64,000 nucleotides of DNA from Miscanthus floridulus (lineage: Eukaryota; Streptophyta; Magnoliopsida; Poales; Poaceae). Positions within the stretch are counted from its first letter, which is position 1. Each line of letters starts with the position of its first letter. Below the pieces are notes generated by a model. That model was given only the letters and a program-made list of their open reading frames with translations. It had not been told where the DNA came from and did not search any database. A program made the translations under genes and the position numbers. Where the stretch lies: the NCBI RefSeq assembly GCF_019320115.1, contig NC_089598.1, positions 80,558,059 through 80,622,058 on the forward strand, written 5' to 3'. Shown here in pieces: positions 22,303 through 41,599 of the stretch.

Positions 22303-23112
22303 CTTGTTCTACCCGTTACCTACTCGAAGAGTAACATGCGCAACTGCCCATAGCTGCTCACGTGTTTGTTACTCGCCCATAGTAGTTCCCGACCTGGGAT
22401 GATGTTATATTAGCCTTAGCACTCTGAGACAATGACCTCTCTCTTTTCACTAATGAGGCCCATGAAAATTCGAGATCGCGTTACTTAACGGGTTTCGAAG
22501 AAAAATGTGACGCCCATAGTGTTTGTTAACAAACGACCCGAATCGGGTCACCATAAAAACCAACTGGCATAGTGATGTACGAGCAACGGTGGTGCAATTA
22601 TCCCGTCCTCATTATTGTTCTACGACTAGGACTTAATGATGCGCAACCACTAAATACACGCCGGAATACATCGAGAACTGACTTCCTGAGTACAACGGTG
22701 TTATCACCCTAACATGGCGCCTACGGACGTCCTGGAGGCTACGCTTCCAGTTATCGGGTGCCACCACCCGAACGTGGCGTTGACAACGTCCCGAGGGCTA
22801 CACCCAGGAAATCACGTTTTTCGATATAGGGTGTACCACCTGAGCTAGGCGCTCACAGCGGCCATGGGGCCACGTTCCCTGTTGTATGGTGTACCATCGC
22901 CCCACTCGATACTTGAAGAAGATTCTCGTCACCCGAGAAATGCTCTTGGTACTCGAATGACAACATACTAGCTCCTCAATACTTGGGAATATCTGGCTGT
23001 GCTGCTCAATACCTCGGTACCCGATGAAAATGCTCACTGGTACTTACAGTACACAGAACTTGCAGGGGGTCTACGACGTCCCTAAGGCTAAAGTTGCATG
23101 CTAGCTTATCAT
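22303..23112 (+). other. Old LTR-type sequence, right of the Copia insertion
   Basis: This continues 10261-11003 after removal of the Copia element. Pieces such as ATCGGGTGCCACCACCCGAA and ATAGGGTGTACCACCTGAGC (22755-22850) form loosely repeated units with CGTCC(C)GAGGGCTA. No coding region is seen. Confidence 0.5.
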
Positions 23113-23511
23113 CACCACCAGGCTATCGGCCCAGCAGCCGTCAAGAAGGAGGCCTGCAAGGGCTGACGTGAGCGACCAACGTGGAAATTAAGGCAAACTA
23201 AGATAAGCGTATTTAGACGATAGCTTGCGCATATCGTGTAACAAACGAGGAATCCAATCTCTTAACCCGATTACCCTCTCTGTAACCCTACCTCATCTGC
23301 CTATATAAAGGAGGGTAGGGACCTCGGGCTTAGGACCGATCCATCTTCCACCATTCCAATCTACTATGTAGCTAGGAGCAACAACCTCTGTAATTGAGCA
23401 TACGAATACAAGAGCAGCCGCACCACTGGAGTAAGGTTTAGCGCGCCACCGCGTCCCGAACCAGTATAAATCTCACGTTGCTAGATATTGCCGGAGCAAA
23501 ATAATCCAACA
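23113..23511 (+). repeat. LTR 3' part of the old retrotransposon (right copy)
   Basis: This matches 467-676 plus 1710-2018, without the Mutator-like insertion and with only one copy of the 67-bp unit. The TATA block CCTATATAAAGGAGGG lies at 23291-23306, and the LTR ends AATAATCCAACA at 23511. It gives the empty-site reference for the insertion at 677. Confidence 0.8.
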
Positions 23512-25029
23512 CATCCGCACGAGCCAGTCCAGTCTAGACAAACAAACGTGCCCCCATAAGACTGGCCACAATATAGCTCATTCTGAAATCACCACGCTTA
23601 TGCCACATCTCTGATGCCAACTAAAGCATTGCACACAGTGTCGACATTGATACTGAATTTATATGGGGCTAACTCAACAGTACAAGATTTTTTTTAGCAT
23701 GCGTTGCCTTCACGTGAGAAGAAAATAGTACTTTATTCAATCAGCACCGATGCATATAGATGACTTGTTTTTTTTTATATCTCAGCACCACCTCGTGGCA
23801 CGCATTCACTCCCCTATCGACTGTTTTGACCACGTTGAGTTCAGCGCCTAATGGTCTCTGTAATCTGTATTATCACCGGTTATACAGGACGAAATCGCCT
23901 GATGATTCATACGTTTTGGCTTCAACAACATTTCCTCCGATGCATCCACTTTCTCCATTTGGTTCTCCAAGTCCAATACATCTAACAAAACTGTTATATT
24001 TTTCCAAATTACGTTGCCTCCTGTTAACCTGTAAAACATTGTAATAACACTAATCGGTTTCCTAAAAAACACTAATCGGATTCTATTAATTTTTTTCCAT
24101 CGCTACTGCAAAAGCACTAGTAATTCAATTCGTAGCGAAGCCCGGCATGGATGCTAACTATCGGCTATCAGCACTTAATTCGAGCCGACACCGTCACAAA
24201 GAGAGGTTGTGCTGCCTACCCGCACGGCCGCACCGCAGTTCGTCACCGTGGTGGAGCAGTCGCCCCAGCCCACCGGCCCACAAGCCATCACCTCACCCCT
24301 CGCCCCCGGCCGCGGCCACATTGTCGCCGGCTTGTCAACATGCTCGTCTAGATCGGCCGCCGCATCGCGCCACGCCGCCGTTTCTGCGCCCCTCGCTGCG
24401 CAGGTCACGCTGCCGATCCCCCGCCAGGGCAGCAGGCAAGCAGGTGCCCTCTTCTTCCATCGCCCAGGCAGAGTCACTTGCATTTTTATCTTCACTTTTT
24501 CTCATTCAAGTTCTGATCTTGCGATCTTCGTTGCCTCAGTGACTTTACTATGTACTGTAGCTGCCTAGTCTGACACCTGTTGACGGCATCAAGCGTAGTG
24601 TTGGTTAACCACTGAATGTTTCTGTTTCCGAAATGCGATTTACAGAAATCCCTGGCCTAGAAATTCATTTCGTACAAACAAAATAACCAAAACGGCAAAA
24701 AAAAGTGGTTAACTTAGGTTCCGTTTTTTTTTATATATTTCTGTGCTTAATAGATCGGCTCCAATTTACCTCCCCCAGCTCAGGGCGGCAAGTGTCAAGT
24801 ATTTAGGATACATTGAGGTTTACGTGTTCATCACATTATTTAGTGACATTGGATCGTTTGTCAGATTGCATGATGCTGTTGGCTACCAATAATGTTCCCA
24901 TAGTATGCAATTTTGCATGCAAGAATTGCCTGGTTGTTGCCCTCTGATTTTGTGTTCTTTTTTTCCTTCAGTTACTGATGAATCATTGTTGGCACATAAG
25001 AAACCCATCTTGAATCTAGGGATCTGGCG
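23512..25029 (+). promoter_or_regulatory. Upstream and 5' untranslated region of the unknown gene
   Basis: No other gene is seen. A GC-rich block (24190-24470) looks like a transcribed leader. A plausible leader intron runs from the donor CAG|GTGCCC near 24442 to the pyrimidine-rich acceptor TTTTTCCTTCAG near 24971. The ATG at 25030 follows about 60 bases later. The exon assignment is inference; no clear TATA box could be picked. Confidence 0.4.
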
Positions 25030-27501
25030 ATGAAGAGCAAGAAAACTGTGCACGGATCATCATCCAAGAAGTGCAAGTTGTTTGGGGGCCTAATTGGTAG
25101 ACATGGTTCTGAAATAGATCCATGTTATAGACTTTTCCTTGAACATTTAAGCAAAGATGGGAATACCTATGTCCTTGATGTGCCAAAGGGCGACCATGGC
25201 TTGCCCTTTTCTATACGGTATGAGGAGGATCATACGTCCTATGGAAATACTAAGGGCAAAAGTAGCCCAAATTTTCCCAAGCATTCACGGCGCACAAGTT
25301 CGGGCATTCCAGATGGCAAACGGCCTGATGTAAAAGCGGTCAAGGCTGCCAGCAGAAATGTGAGTTGCTCCTTTTCACCAAAGAGATCATATGTGAAGAA
25401 GAAGAAGATCACGACCTCATCAGTCGATGAATCTTATGAGTTATTTCTGAGCCTTGTGAAGTTCAAGGATGGTTTCATGGTTATTGAGCCAGAACCAGGT
25501 GTCACCATTGTATATGAGCGAGAAGAAGATATGCCAGCTGGATATGATGAATGGAGAACTGGCAGTTCCACAAATGAACTGCCTTTGGTGTCTACACATG
25601 AAAACATGGAGGAAGACTACACCATGCAAAGATATGATTGTGGGCTTGCACCGGCTAACGAAGTTGCTTCTGAACATGAAATGGCTGCACCTTCTTCAGA
25701 GAACATTGATGGTCAGGATATTATTTGCACAGATGAGCGTGGCCTTGTACTTTATGCTGAACCATCTGACTTAAATGTAAGATTCTTTTGCATAATTTCT
25801 GGTTCTCTTCAAATGATGCTGCCTGTTCTATAGCTGCCTTTTGGCCCAGGCATGTGAAGATGAACAAGCAACACCTCTTGCTATCAGTTACGGTGGTTCA
25901 TATACATTTGATGAAAAACTCAATGCTGTTTTAAGTCAACCATATGATCAAAACGAATACGAAGAGCTTTGGAGAAAAGCCACTGACCGGAAGCCTGTGA
26001 GCAGACAAAGACACTTGCGAAGTGCATCAAAGCGCTATGTTACAGAGGCAATCGGGCTGTCATATCTCGATTATTACCCAGGTATAATTACAAAGCTTGG
26101 TAGGGGAACTTGTTTGTCCTGACGTGTTAATTGAGCACATTTCTATCCATCTCCAGCCACTATATCCTGCTATCCGTATGAGTTGTAATAAGTAGTGTTG
26201 GTTTACAAAAGTAAAAGGCAGATTCCTGTTATTTGATCAGGTGGTTGAGAAGCATTTAGTAGTCCAATTGTTCATTTTCCAATTGAGCTGCATTAGGCAA
26301 GTGATGTATGCTTTCATCATATAACTCTTACCACATAAGGAAACTCTGGAGGCCTCAGTCTTTCCTCCATCGTATAAATCATTTGTGTCCATTTGGAAAT
26401 GAACTAAGTTTTTTTGTTGTTTAGTTTCATAACCACAATAACATGATATATAGCAACCACAGAGAATAAGACCTTGAATTTTTAGGTAGCTTTAGCTTCG
26501 TCCTGGTTTTATTTACCATAGTTTTTTTATGTTATACATGTAATGGAGATACCTGTGGGCTTTCTTCTCTAAACTGAGATCTAAATTTTTATGTATGTGA
26601 TGCCTATATGACCCATGCATTTTGTAATGCATCATCTCATGATTCTATAGCAGTATTGAAGGCCATGCTTTCAATGTTGTGACACAGAACTTGTATTTTA
26701 TGAATTGAATATCTGGCATGATATCAGTTGAAGATTGCATTTTAGTAGTTCTCGAGTAAGGTGCAATCTGTTATTTCAATGCTGTGATGCTAAATTATAT
26801 ATATGCAAGTTTCTATTTACCAATGAAATTGATTGATAGATTTCATTTTAGTACTTCTCGAGCAAGACTCATATTTAGTTAATCATGCAGATCTAGCCGT
26901 ACAAATAAACTCAGCTGACTGTGATAAGAGACTGAGCCTACTACGAAAGTTCTTCTTCTGGTTGGAGGTGATCTAAGTTTACCACCCTTTTTTTAAACTT
27001 CCCAGTGCTTAAGGTCTCTGCTGGTGGAGTTGAAAATTAGTTAATCTGAAATTATTCACATGTGCTTTTCTTTTCAAGATAGCAAAATGTTGTGAAGAGA
27101 TTTCACCCAATTAGTGAAAAAAAACTGTTTCTTGCTGACAGCTACAGTGTTTGTAAACAAATCGTCCATAATATGTTGGTTTAATGGTTTGCCTGCTTCA
27201 TGATGCTGTGTAATCCATTTCAAATTCACCTCAATTTTTCTGCAAACACAAGGAGGATATTTGTTTCTTCATTTGTTTCGTGCATCGCAATAGTGGCCAG
27301 TGCCTCATTCTTTCAGATCTCTGGTGACTGACCCATGAATGCCTGGCAGTATTATGTTAAAGAAAATGTGATGTTCTCCATGCCTTTGGACTGAAGTTAA
27401 ATTTATTCTCATTTTTTTTTCTGCAGAACTTATGCCATGAGGGAGCCTACATGCCCTGGATCTCCAAACCTCTAGCCTTGCAATCCCATTTCACCGGATG
27501 A
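25030..27501 (+). CDS. Conserved-looking plant protein of unknown function, four coding exons
   Basis: The model joins 25030-25776, 25850-26081, 26891-26967 and 27427-27501 (stop TGA), giving 376 residues. All three introns are GT-AG and the phases fit (0, 1, 0). I do not recognise the family. Two related segments occur: DPCYRLFLEHL to IRYEED (residues about 30-67) and DESYELFLSLVKFKDGF to VYEREED (about 136-171). They share D-x-x-Y-x-LFL, an aromatic-V-(I/L) strand, a glycine turn and a YE-E-D end, suggesting a duplicated domain. A lysine-rich linker (KRSYVKKKKI) lies between them and could be a nuclear signal. The C-terminal part (LWRKATDRKPVSRQRHL, YLDYYPDLAVQINS, RKFFFWLENLCHEGAYMPW) is aromatic-rich and looks globular. 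No signal peptide or membrane span is seen. Confidence 0.8.
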
Positions 27502-28224
27502 GTATGAACCGATGCCCGCTCTCAAGACACGCGAAGATGAGCCCTAGGGGTGAGCAGTTAGCTGAGATTTGCTTGCAGCCTCCCTGCATCTCTGGTGCTA
27601 CCTGACTGCTCCTTGTTTCGATGCATCAAGGCTCCTCACCTGCCGTGTGCACATGTCATACTTGTTATGACACCATTATAAAACAGAACAATGTTGTATT
27701 GGCATATTGGGACTTTGATATGCCTGCCGTAGGTTTAGCATCGTTGTGCAGCTCCATTTAGTATCTTATCTGCGATTTTTGTTTAGGATTCAGACTAAGC
27801 TGGGCTTGCAATCTTCAGTATTTATGCAGTAGTGCTGCACTGCCCCTCCGAGTTTTCATGCTCTGTGGCGAATGTTTCAGTTGTTTGAGGATTAGTTCAT
27901 TACCTTATCAATCCTTATGGGGAGTGGTTTTATCCACACACACACACACAAAAAAAAAAACAGAGATTGGGTATGTCCTTCTCTCACTGCCTGAAATAAG
28001 CATGGCACTACACTGACCTGATCTGCACACGATTACATCTGGGTAAAAATAAAATGAGTTCATGCAAATGCTGGAGCAGTTATTTTTTTCCGGCTATATT
28101 ATACAACATGGCAACAAATGATACTGCTAGCATTTTATCGTTACAATAGTCGTATGGACACAGGATTTAAACAGCAGGATATATGTATAACCCTTAGTAC
28201 TACTAATCGTATGGATGCAGACCT
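27502..28224 (+). other. 3' untranslated region and intergenic spacer
   Basis: The sequence after the stop probably includes the 3' UTR of the unknown gene. A short CA repeat followed by an A run lies at 27935-27960. Nothing else is recognisable before the converging kinase gene, whose stop is at 28225. Confidence 0.5.
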
Positions 28225-30668
28225 TTAAACAGCTCCTTCCGCTCTGGTTGCGTTAGTAACTTCATCAACGGAAACAAGCATCTGCGCTACATCTTCCATG
28301 GTAGGTCGTCTGCTTCTATCTTCCTCCAGGCATGAAACAACCAGCATCATCCATTATTCTTGCTTGCAGATAGTTGAAATCGCCATTCAGTCTAGCGTCA
28401 ATGAAGTCAGGGATCCATGATTGTTCAGTGCCATCCAACTGCAGATTCTCATTAAGCATCCTGACTATCCTTCCAAGGACCATCTCCACTTCCTCATCCT
28501 CATTATTTTCCATGTCTGAAACACGGGCTCCCTTTAGTAGTTCCAGTAGCACCACTCCAAAGCTGTACACATCAACCTTTGCTGTAATCGGGAGACTAGA
28601 AACCCATTCAGGTGCTAGATAGCCTCTAGTTCCTTGGATCTTTGAAACATTTATGTTGGATCCACGTCTGCTCAGAAGCTTTGCAAGGCCAAAGTCGGTG
28701 ATCTTTGGCATCAAGTTCTCATCCAGCAGTATATTTTCAGGTTTCACATCGCAATGGATGACCCACTCTGAACACTCATGGTGAAGATACGCCAATCCCC
28801 TAGCCACCCCTAGCGCAATATCAAATCTTTGCTTCCATAAAAGTAAGATTTCCGAACTCTTTATGTCAGATAAGAATTTATCCAATGAACCATTCTCAAA
28901 GTATTCAGAAACCAATATCCTGTGTGGACCATCGGAACAAAATCCCCAAACTCTCACTAGGTTCATATGATAAATCCTACTAATCACAGCCAGTTCATGC
29001 TGGAATTCTTCTTCACTTTGGTTTATTTCTGCCAATTTTTTCACAGCTACTGCCCTGTTGTCTTCCAAGACCCCTTTGTATACAATGCCTGATGCTCCCC
29101 TCCCAAGTTCATCCTTGAACTTTCTGGTTGCTGACACCAACTCTCTGTAGGTGTACCTGCGAAAATGATTAGTTACCATTTCATATCCAGGCTCAGCTGG
29201 CCATACTCCTCCCAGTTCCATGCGCTCCCTCCTCAAAAATAACCATCCTAATACAACAAACATTAGCTCTGCCAGAAATATTGCTGATAAGAATCCATAG
29301 AAGTACAGATACTTTGATTCACTCTGATCTCTCTTAAGCATATCCAGAAAATCTGCTATGAAGTATTTATTTGTTGTACTACAGTCAGGACCATACTTGG
29401 GACCAAAAGGTTGTGATTGCGGAATTGAGGCCTCCAACACTTCTAATCCCTTAGGAATCTTGATGTACATGGTACCAGTACTACCAAGGTTATGCAGGGT
29501 TACACCACCAAGAAGAACAGACTTTGGATAGCAATCACCAGTTCCTTCCCAGTATGCAAAACCCTTACAATTGCAATCATGCAGGCACTTGTTCTTGCAA
29601 AAATCAAGAGAAACAAAATGATGGGCAGTCATATCATACCCAAAGAAATCGGTGTGGGGTAGCTTAGCAAATTTCACCATCTGTGCATCACAACTGATGT
29701 TGGTCTTTGGTCTGCAGCCTTTGCTCTGCTCACTTGGGTCGATGACTTCAAAACCAGGGGCACACGCACAAGCTGGCACAGGAGTATACACACATATTCC
29801 GTTTTCACCACACAGACCGCGTACTTTGCAGAGCTGAGGAAATGCCATCCATGTGACCGACCATGTTCTGTCTGCCATATTCAGGACTGTATAATCTGAG
29901 GTTGCCATCATAATCCAGTGTTAGCCGCCTCATGATCCCAGGACCCCAATCAGCAGCTGTGAAGGTTGCATTGTCACTTCCAAGGAAATGTCCCCAGGTA
30001 TCAAGAGCCCCAGATGTACTGCTATTGAATGGCACTCTAAGCTTCTCCCAGATAGTCATACTTGGATTTGGCCAATAGATAAAAGAAATATTTTTCTCAT
30101 CATCAAACAGAGAAAGAAGGTACTGATCGTCAAAATGGAAGCTGTAGTGGCCAGGAACAAGTAACCTGTTAGTAGAGACCAGCTTTGTAGGAGCAGTAAT
30201 TCTCTGAGTGGGTAACAAGGTATCAGTTGGAGAATCAAAGCTTTGCCACAGGATGGCACCATCTTTGCCCTTCACAACGAGGTTCCCAGTGTCCAATAGC
30301 CGAGCTTGAACATCATGTCCAGCATTTGAAACGCTCACATTGTTGGTCCACACAATCTGGCCATTGTAATCTTTTAGAACCATGCTCCCTTCGACATCTA
30401 ACTCGACTTTGGATCCCCAGGTGTACACAGGGTGGAGAGGATTCGCGCTCCAGACGATGGTTCTTTTGGATGATCTGGAGAACCAGATGGAGAAAGTGGA
30501 GGCATTGGGAGAGATGCTGTAGAAGCCGCAGGTGAAAGTGCCATCTGGCGAGTGGAGCAAGCTGTGCTCTACAGAGAGAGAAGAACCCGCTGACAGGAAA
30601 TCATAGGCCGAGACAAACGAAAGCAGATGAGTCAACGTGAGGAGAAGACTGGCTAAGCTCTCATTCAT
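28225..30668 (-). pseudogene. S-domain (G-type lectin) receptor-like kinase, ZmPK1 type, two frameshifts
   Basis: The gene is intronless. The likely start is the ATG at 30668 (MNESLASLLLTLTHLLSFVS, a signal peptide), in preference to an in-frame ATG eight codons upstream. Order of domains: B-lectin (LLDTGNLVVKGKDGAILWQS, FDSPTDTLLPTQ), S-locus glycoprotein region, EGF-like cysteines, PAN/apple (CKNKCLHDCNCKGFAYW), a membrane span (FLSAIFLAELMFVVLGWLFL), then a serine/threonine kinase. The kinase has LGRGASGIVYKG, AVKKL, HCDVKPENILL, DFGLAKLL and APEW. The catalytic arginine is cysteine (HCD), so it is a non-RD kinase. One extra base near 29884-29885 and another near 28350 shift the frame; the tail to TAA at 28225 is in the third frame. 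It is either a pseudogene or has consensus indel errors. Confidence 0.9.
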
Positions 30669-32373
30669 GGTAGATGCTACAACTACTATCAATTGCGTGG
30701 AAGCAGACGAATGTTCGTCAGGAGAAGCAGGCGCATATTTAGGGTTATCTTAGAATGGTGGGAAGCGCGCATAGGATTCAGGTTGCAATGCATTATCATC
30801 CATGGACTGAGCTATGGGAAGGTCAGGTTTGGAGTTTGGACAAAGTGGTATATTTGCCACTAGGCAAGTGCGCTCACATGAGTTCTTTGGAAAAGAACAG
30901 ATTTAGAATTCGTGGTGATATGTTATGGTTACACACCTACTCATGGAAACTTTTGTGCAAGTGTTTTACAGAGTATATCCAAAATGTAACCTCTTGTGCG
31001 AACTGAGCATAGGTTCCGTGTGGTGGAACTGTTTGACTTGCCTTGGGTGCTCGTATTTTACTGGATTTGTTCCAGGATTTAGCGGCTTTGTTCTTTTAGT
31101 GATGCAAAAAAAAAAGTAACCTCTTAGCTTCATAGAGCAGTTCAATTATAAACAGAGAAAAAAGAAACTAATCAGGAGCAGAAAATTATAAATTAGAGGG
31201 GGTGGGGTGGGGGGTGTTGTGGGGGCGGGGGGGGGGGGGGGGGAGAAGCTAATCAGCTATGTTTTCAAACTTGTTATGAGTACGTACATCAACATCTTTA
31301 GCTTCGGAATTATTCGATTCTTCGTCATGCTCTCAGCAGGTCAACACGACGCGTCTCTCTATATAAGTTTGTTGCGTCTATTCTTGACCAATGTCCGCCT
31401 AATCCCGGGCCGGTACCCACCACTACACAACAACAGCTCGTGACAGACAGAAAAGCGACCAATTTGGACTCCGTTCGGCGTCTCTGAACTTTCCACACGG
31501 TTCATCTCAAACCAGCGGCTCTGCTCAAGAAAACATGGCGCAGGTGGGGTATGAGGCATTGTTTAAGTCTCAATCAAATGTCTGTACCTTGTTTACTTTA
31601 GCCGAGGAAAAAAGGTGACAAAAGCTGGAATCGTTTGTAGCTTATCATGACACTCTGCCCCTTCCAGACTTCCACCGTCACTTGCCAGCTGCCTGCTAAA
31701 CTCAATGCCGGCGTTGGTCAGTTCCTGGCTTCCTGTTGAAAAGAAGCAGGCTTAACCATCAAGGTCCAGCATGGCATTAGCATCGGTTTGCACTGGCGCG
31801 GCGTGGTGACTGACCTTATACAATGATGTCCTATTGGAAAGCATTGCAAGAGTCAGTACACATTGCACAACTATGTCGAACTGTTGACACATAAAAGTGA
31901 CAGCATCTTAACAGCCTGGGCAACATTCGACGGTGAGCTGATGTTGTAGGTTGAACGACCATGTTGCTTCAGATCTGAGTTAAACAGCACTGAAAAATAT
32001 CACCTAGCAAAGCGTCACAATACACAGACACAACGGAACACCGGGTCCATTTCCTGCATATTTCCCTCCTCTCTTTTTTTTTTGAGCCACATATTATGTT
32101 CTTCTAGACAAAACAGAATATATTTCGAGACAATTCTATTGCAGCTTCTCTTTTCTTGTCTCAGAATCATACAAAATGGAGATACAAGAGGGGGGAAAAA
32201 AGGAAAACCCAATGCCATGTACTTTCAACATCCTCTATGTTCTGAGAAGCGGCAACAAAATCTCCACACAAAAGAATGAGGGGGTACAAAGCGGCTAGAG
32301 GGAACACATTTTCTAAGGAGATCTACAGGCGCAAGCGCTGCGGTAGAGTAGTTAAAAGAAGCCAACATGCTTA
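30669..32373. other. Intergenic region between kinase and PP2A gene
   Basis: No gene is supported. It contains the kinase promoter on the minus strand, a guanine-rich tract at 31198-31243, a TATA-like CTATATAAG (31359-31367) of unknown relevance, and the PP2A 3' untranslated region nearest 32373. Confidence 0.5.
31198..31243 (+). repeat. Guanine-rich tract
   Basis: Forty-six bases are almost all G, with runs of 5, 4, 6, 5 and then about 17 consecutive G residues separated by single T or C interruptions and one GTTGT. The pattern satisfies the usual G-quadruplex rule of four or more G-runs of at least three. Confidence 0.9.
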
Positions 32374-39600
<7,227 letters not shown>

Positions 39601-40228
39601 CGCCGCTGCCGCTCCGCTCTACCTCAAACGTCAAACCTCCCCTTCCCTCCGCCTTACCTAGTTCCCTCCGCCGCCGCCCCAGCCGGCACAGCCGAGGAGG
39701 AGGAGGAGGAGGAGCGCTGGACCCAGCAAGCCCGCCGGCGAGGAGGGGCGCCGGGGCGCGCGGGGTGGACGGGATCGAAGAGGACGGAGGTGGGGGGGCG
39801 AGGAGGTGCTAGTATGCCTCCATCTTCCCTCTCGCTTCGCGGTGTTTGTTCTTGGATGGGGCTGGGGGAGCTTTTCTTTTTAATTTTTGTTTTCCTCGCT
39901 GTCTTAGTACTTGCTTTCGATTTGCCTTTCGGCCTTTTTGTTTGGTTCGGTGATTTGGTCTTGGTAACCTTACTACTTCACTAAGGATCAAAACGGAACC
40001 TCAACCGAACCGCATCATTTTCTCCGTATTTTCTCGTTCGACTTTACCATTTTCATTTTCACATTTAAGATGTTTCATATTTCAAATATAAAAATAGAAA
40101 ACGGTTTAGATTTTTTTTTTTTGACCGTTTTCTACTTTTCTACTTTTAATTTGAAAGTTTAAATCGAATTTGGCCAATTGCACAGGTCATACAGCCCAAT
40201 TACAGGTTGTTCACCACGCAGCTGCATT
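39601..40228 (-). promoter_or_regulatory. 5' untranslated region and promoter side of the PP2A gene
   Basis: The first 180 bases upstream of the ATG are GC-rich with pyrimidine-rich runs (CCTCCGCCTTACC-like on the plus strand), typical of a grass 5' leader. Further out (39990-40200) the DNA turns AT-rich. No unequivocal TATA box was identified. Confidence 0.4.
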
Positions 40229-40229
40229 T

Positions 40230-40503
40230 AGGATGAAAACGGATTGGATACGGACGAATATCACCGATATTACATTTGTTTTCATATTTCTGTCCGGATT
40301 CGAATTCGAATACGGATAGTGTCAACTATGTCGGATATGATACGATTGAATATCGACATCATAAATATGCGATTTGAGTATTCGGATACGGATACAGTAT
40401 CGGATGTTGGATATCCGGACTCGGATACGGACAAATCTCAACCCCACTAAACGGATTCGGTTTCGAATACGGTCGGAAAATATCCGTACCGTTTTCATCC
40501 CTA
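40230..40503. mobile_element. Short inverted-repeat element, GATGAAAACGG family
   Basis: The ends AGGATGAAAACGG and CCGTTTTCATCCCTA are inverted. Inside, GGATACGGA and TCCGGAT motifs recur in both orientations. The flanks CTGCATTT and CTGCGTTC are similar over 8 bases, suggestive of a decayed hAT-size duplication. It is non-coding. Confidence 0.6.
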
Positions 40504-41101
40504 CCTGCGTTCTTTCTACTGCTGGCCAGCTGCCCTCTCTTATAGACGGCGCCCAGCCTCATCTCTCTTCACCTCACGAGATGGTGCTAAATGTCAGGAA
40601 ACCAGCAGCATCTACACGAAAGCCCACCTGAGCCATAGCCCATCAAGCTCATCGGTTTAAACCCCACCTGCAAAGTCAATCATTTGATAGTTTTTGCATC
40701 AGCTAAATAAATCTTTGTTACTCAAAAGAAAAATCTGAATAAATCTTTAAAATAAAATACTACATCTATTCTAAAAAGATTAATAAAATTATTCTGACTC
40801 AGTTCGAGTTCATGTTTCTATAATATGCACTTGTTAATTATTATATGCACTTGAACTTGATCATATATGCACTTAGTCATGCACTTGGTCTACGGGTCGG
40901 TATTCCGTATTGAGTTTTCGTATATGGACCGTGTTCGACATAAATCCGCTCGAATTGATTCGTTTTCGAAATTCTCAATAATTCGTAAGTTCGCGTTCAT
41001 TTTCGTGTCCGGTTTTATCGTTTTCGCTTTCGTTTTCGTATTTCAAATGTAAAAGTAGAAAACAATTTATGAGTTTTTCGACCGTTTCCGACCGTTTTCA
41101 T
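40504..41101. other. AT-rich spacer, no gene
   Basis: No coding region is supported. The 40960-41095 part resembles 40010-40140 (TTTTCGTATTTCAAATGTAAAAGTAGAAAAC type), suggesting another decayed repeat. Confidence 0.45.
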
Positions 41102-41599
41102 ACTTAATTCACCCCTAAACTATAAAACCGAATTTTCTATCCTTAAACTTTTCAAAACTGGTCAAATAACCCCTCAAAAGCTTTAAATGGTGTCTTGCTA
41201 CAGTAGCGGTGGTTTTGTGTTTTTATTTTTTTTTATTTTCGCTGGATCTTTGAAAATCATAGTAAATCATAGAAAAATTATAAAATGAAAAATCTAATTA
41301 TATTATAGATAAAGCACCGATAGCAAATGGAAAATCATAGTAAATCACAGATAATTATTTTATTGGATTTTCCATTTTATAATTTTTCTGTGATTTACTA
41401 TGATTTTTCAAAGATTCGGTGGAAATAAATAAAAAAAGAAAAAGACAAAACCACTGTTACTGTAGTAAAATCACCGTCCAAAACCGCTTGGGGATTATTT
41501 GACTGGTTTTAAAAAGTTCAGAGGTAGAAAATCCAGTTTTATAGTTTGGGGTGAAGTAGTCTAACCTGAATAGGTGGGGGATTATGTAGACTTTTTTCT
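41102..41599. mobile_element. Shorter relative of the fold-back element at 8680
   Basis: The left arm (CCTAAACTATAAAACCGAAT, TTTTCAAAACTGGTCAAATA) and the right arm (TTATTTGACTGGTTTTAAAA, CCAGTTTTATAGTTTGGGG) are inverted and match the arms at 8740-8800 and 9540-9620. The outer 50 bases of the left arm are missing, so this copy is truncated there. The internal spacer is only about 200 bases. Confidence 0.75.

Noticed and set aside
27930..27960. CA dinucleotide repeat as a notable microsatellite
   Set aside because: Only about nine CA units followed by a short A run.
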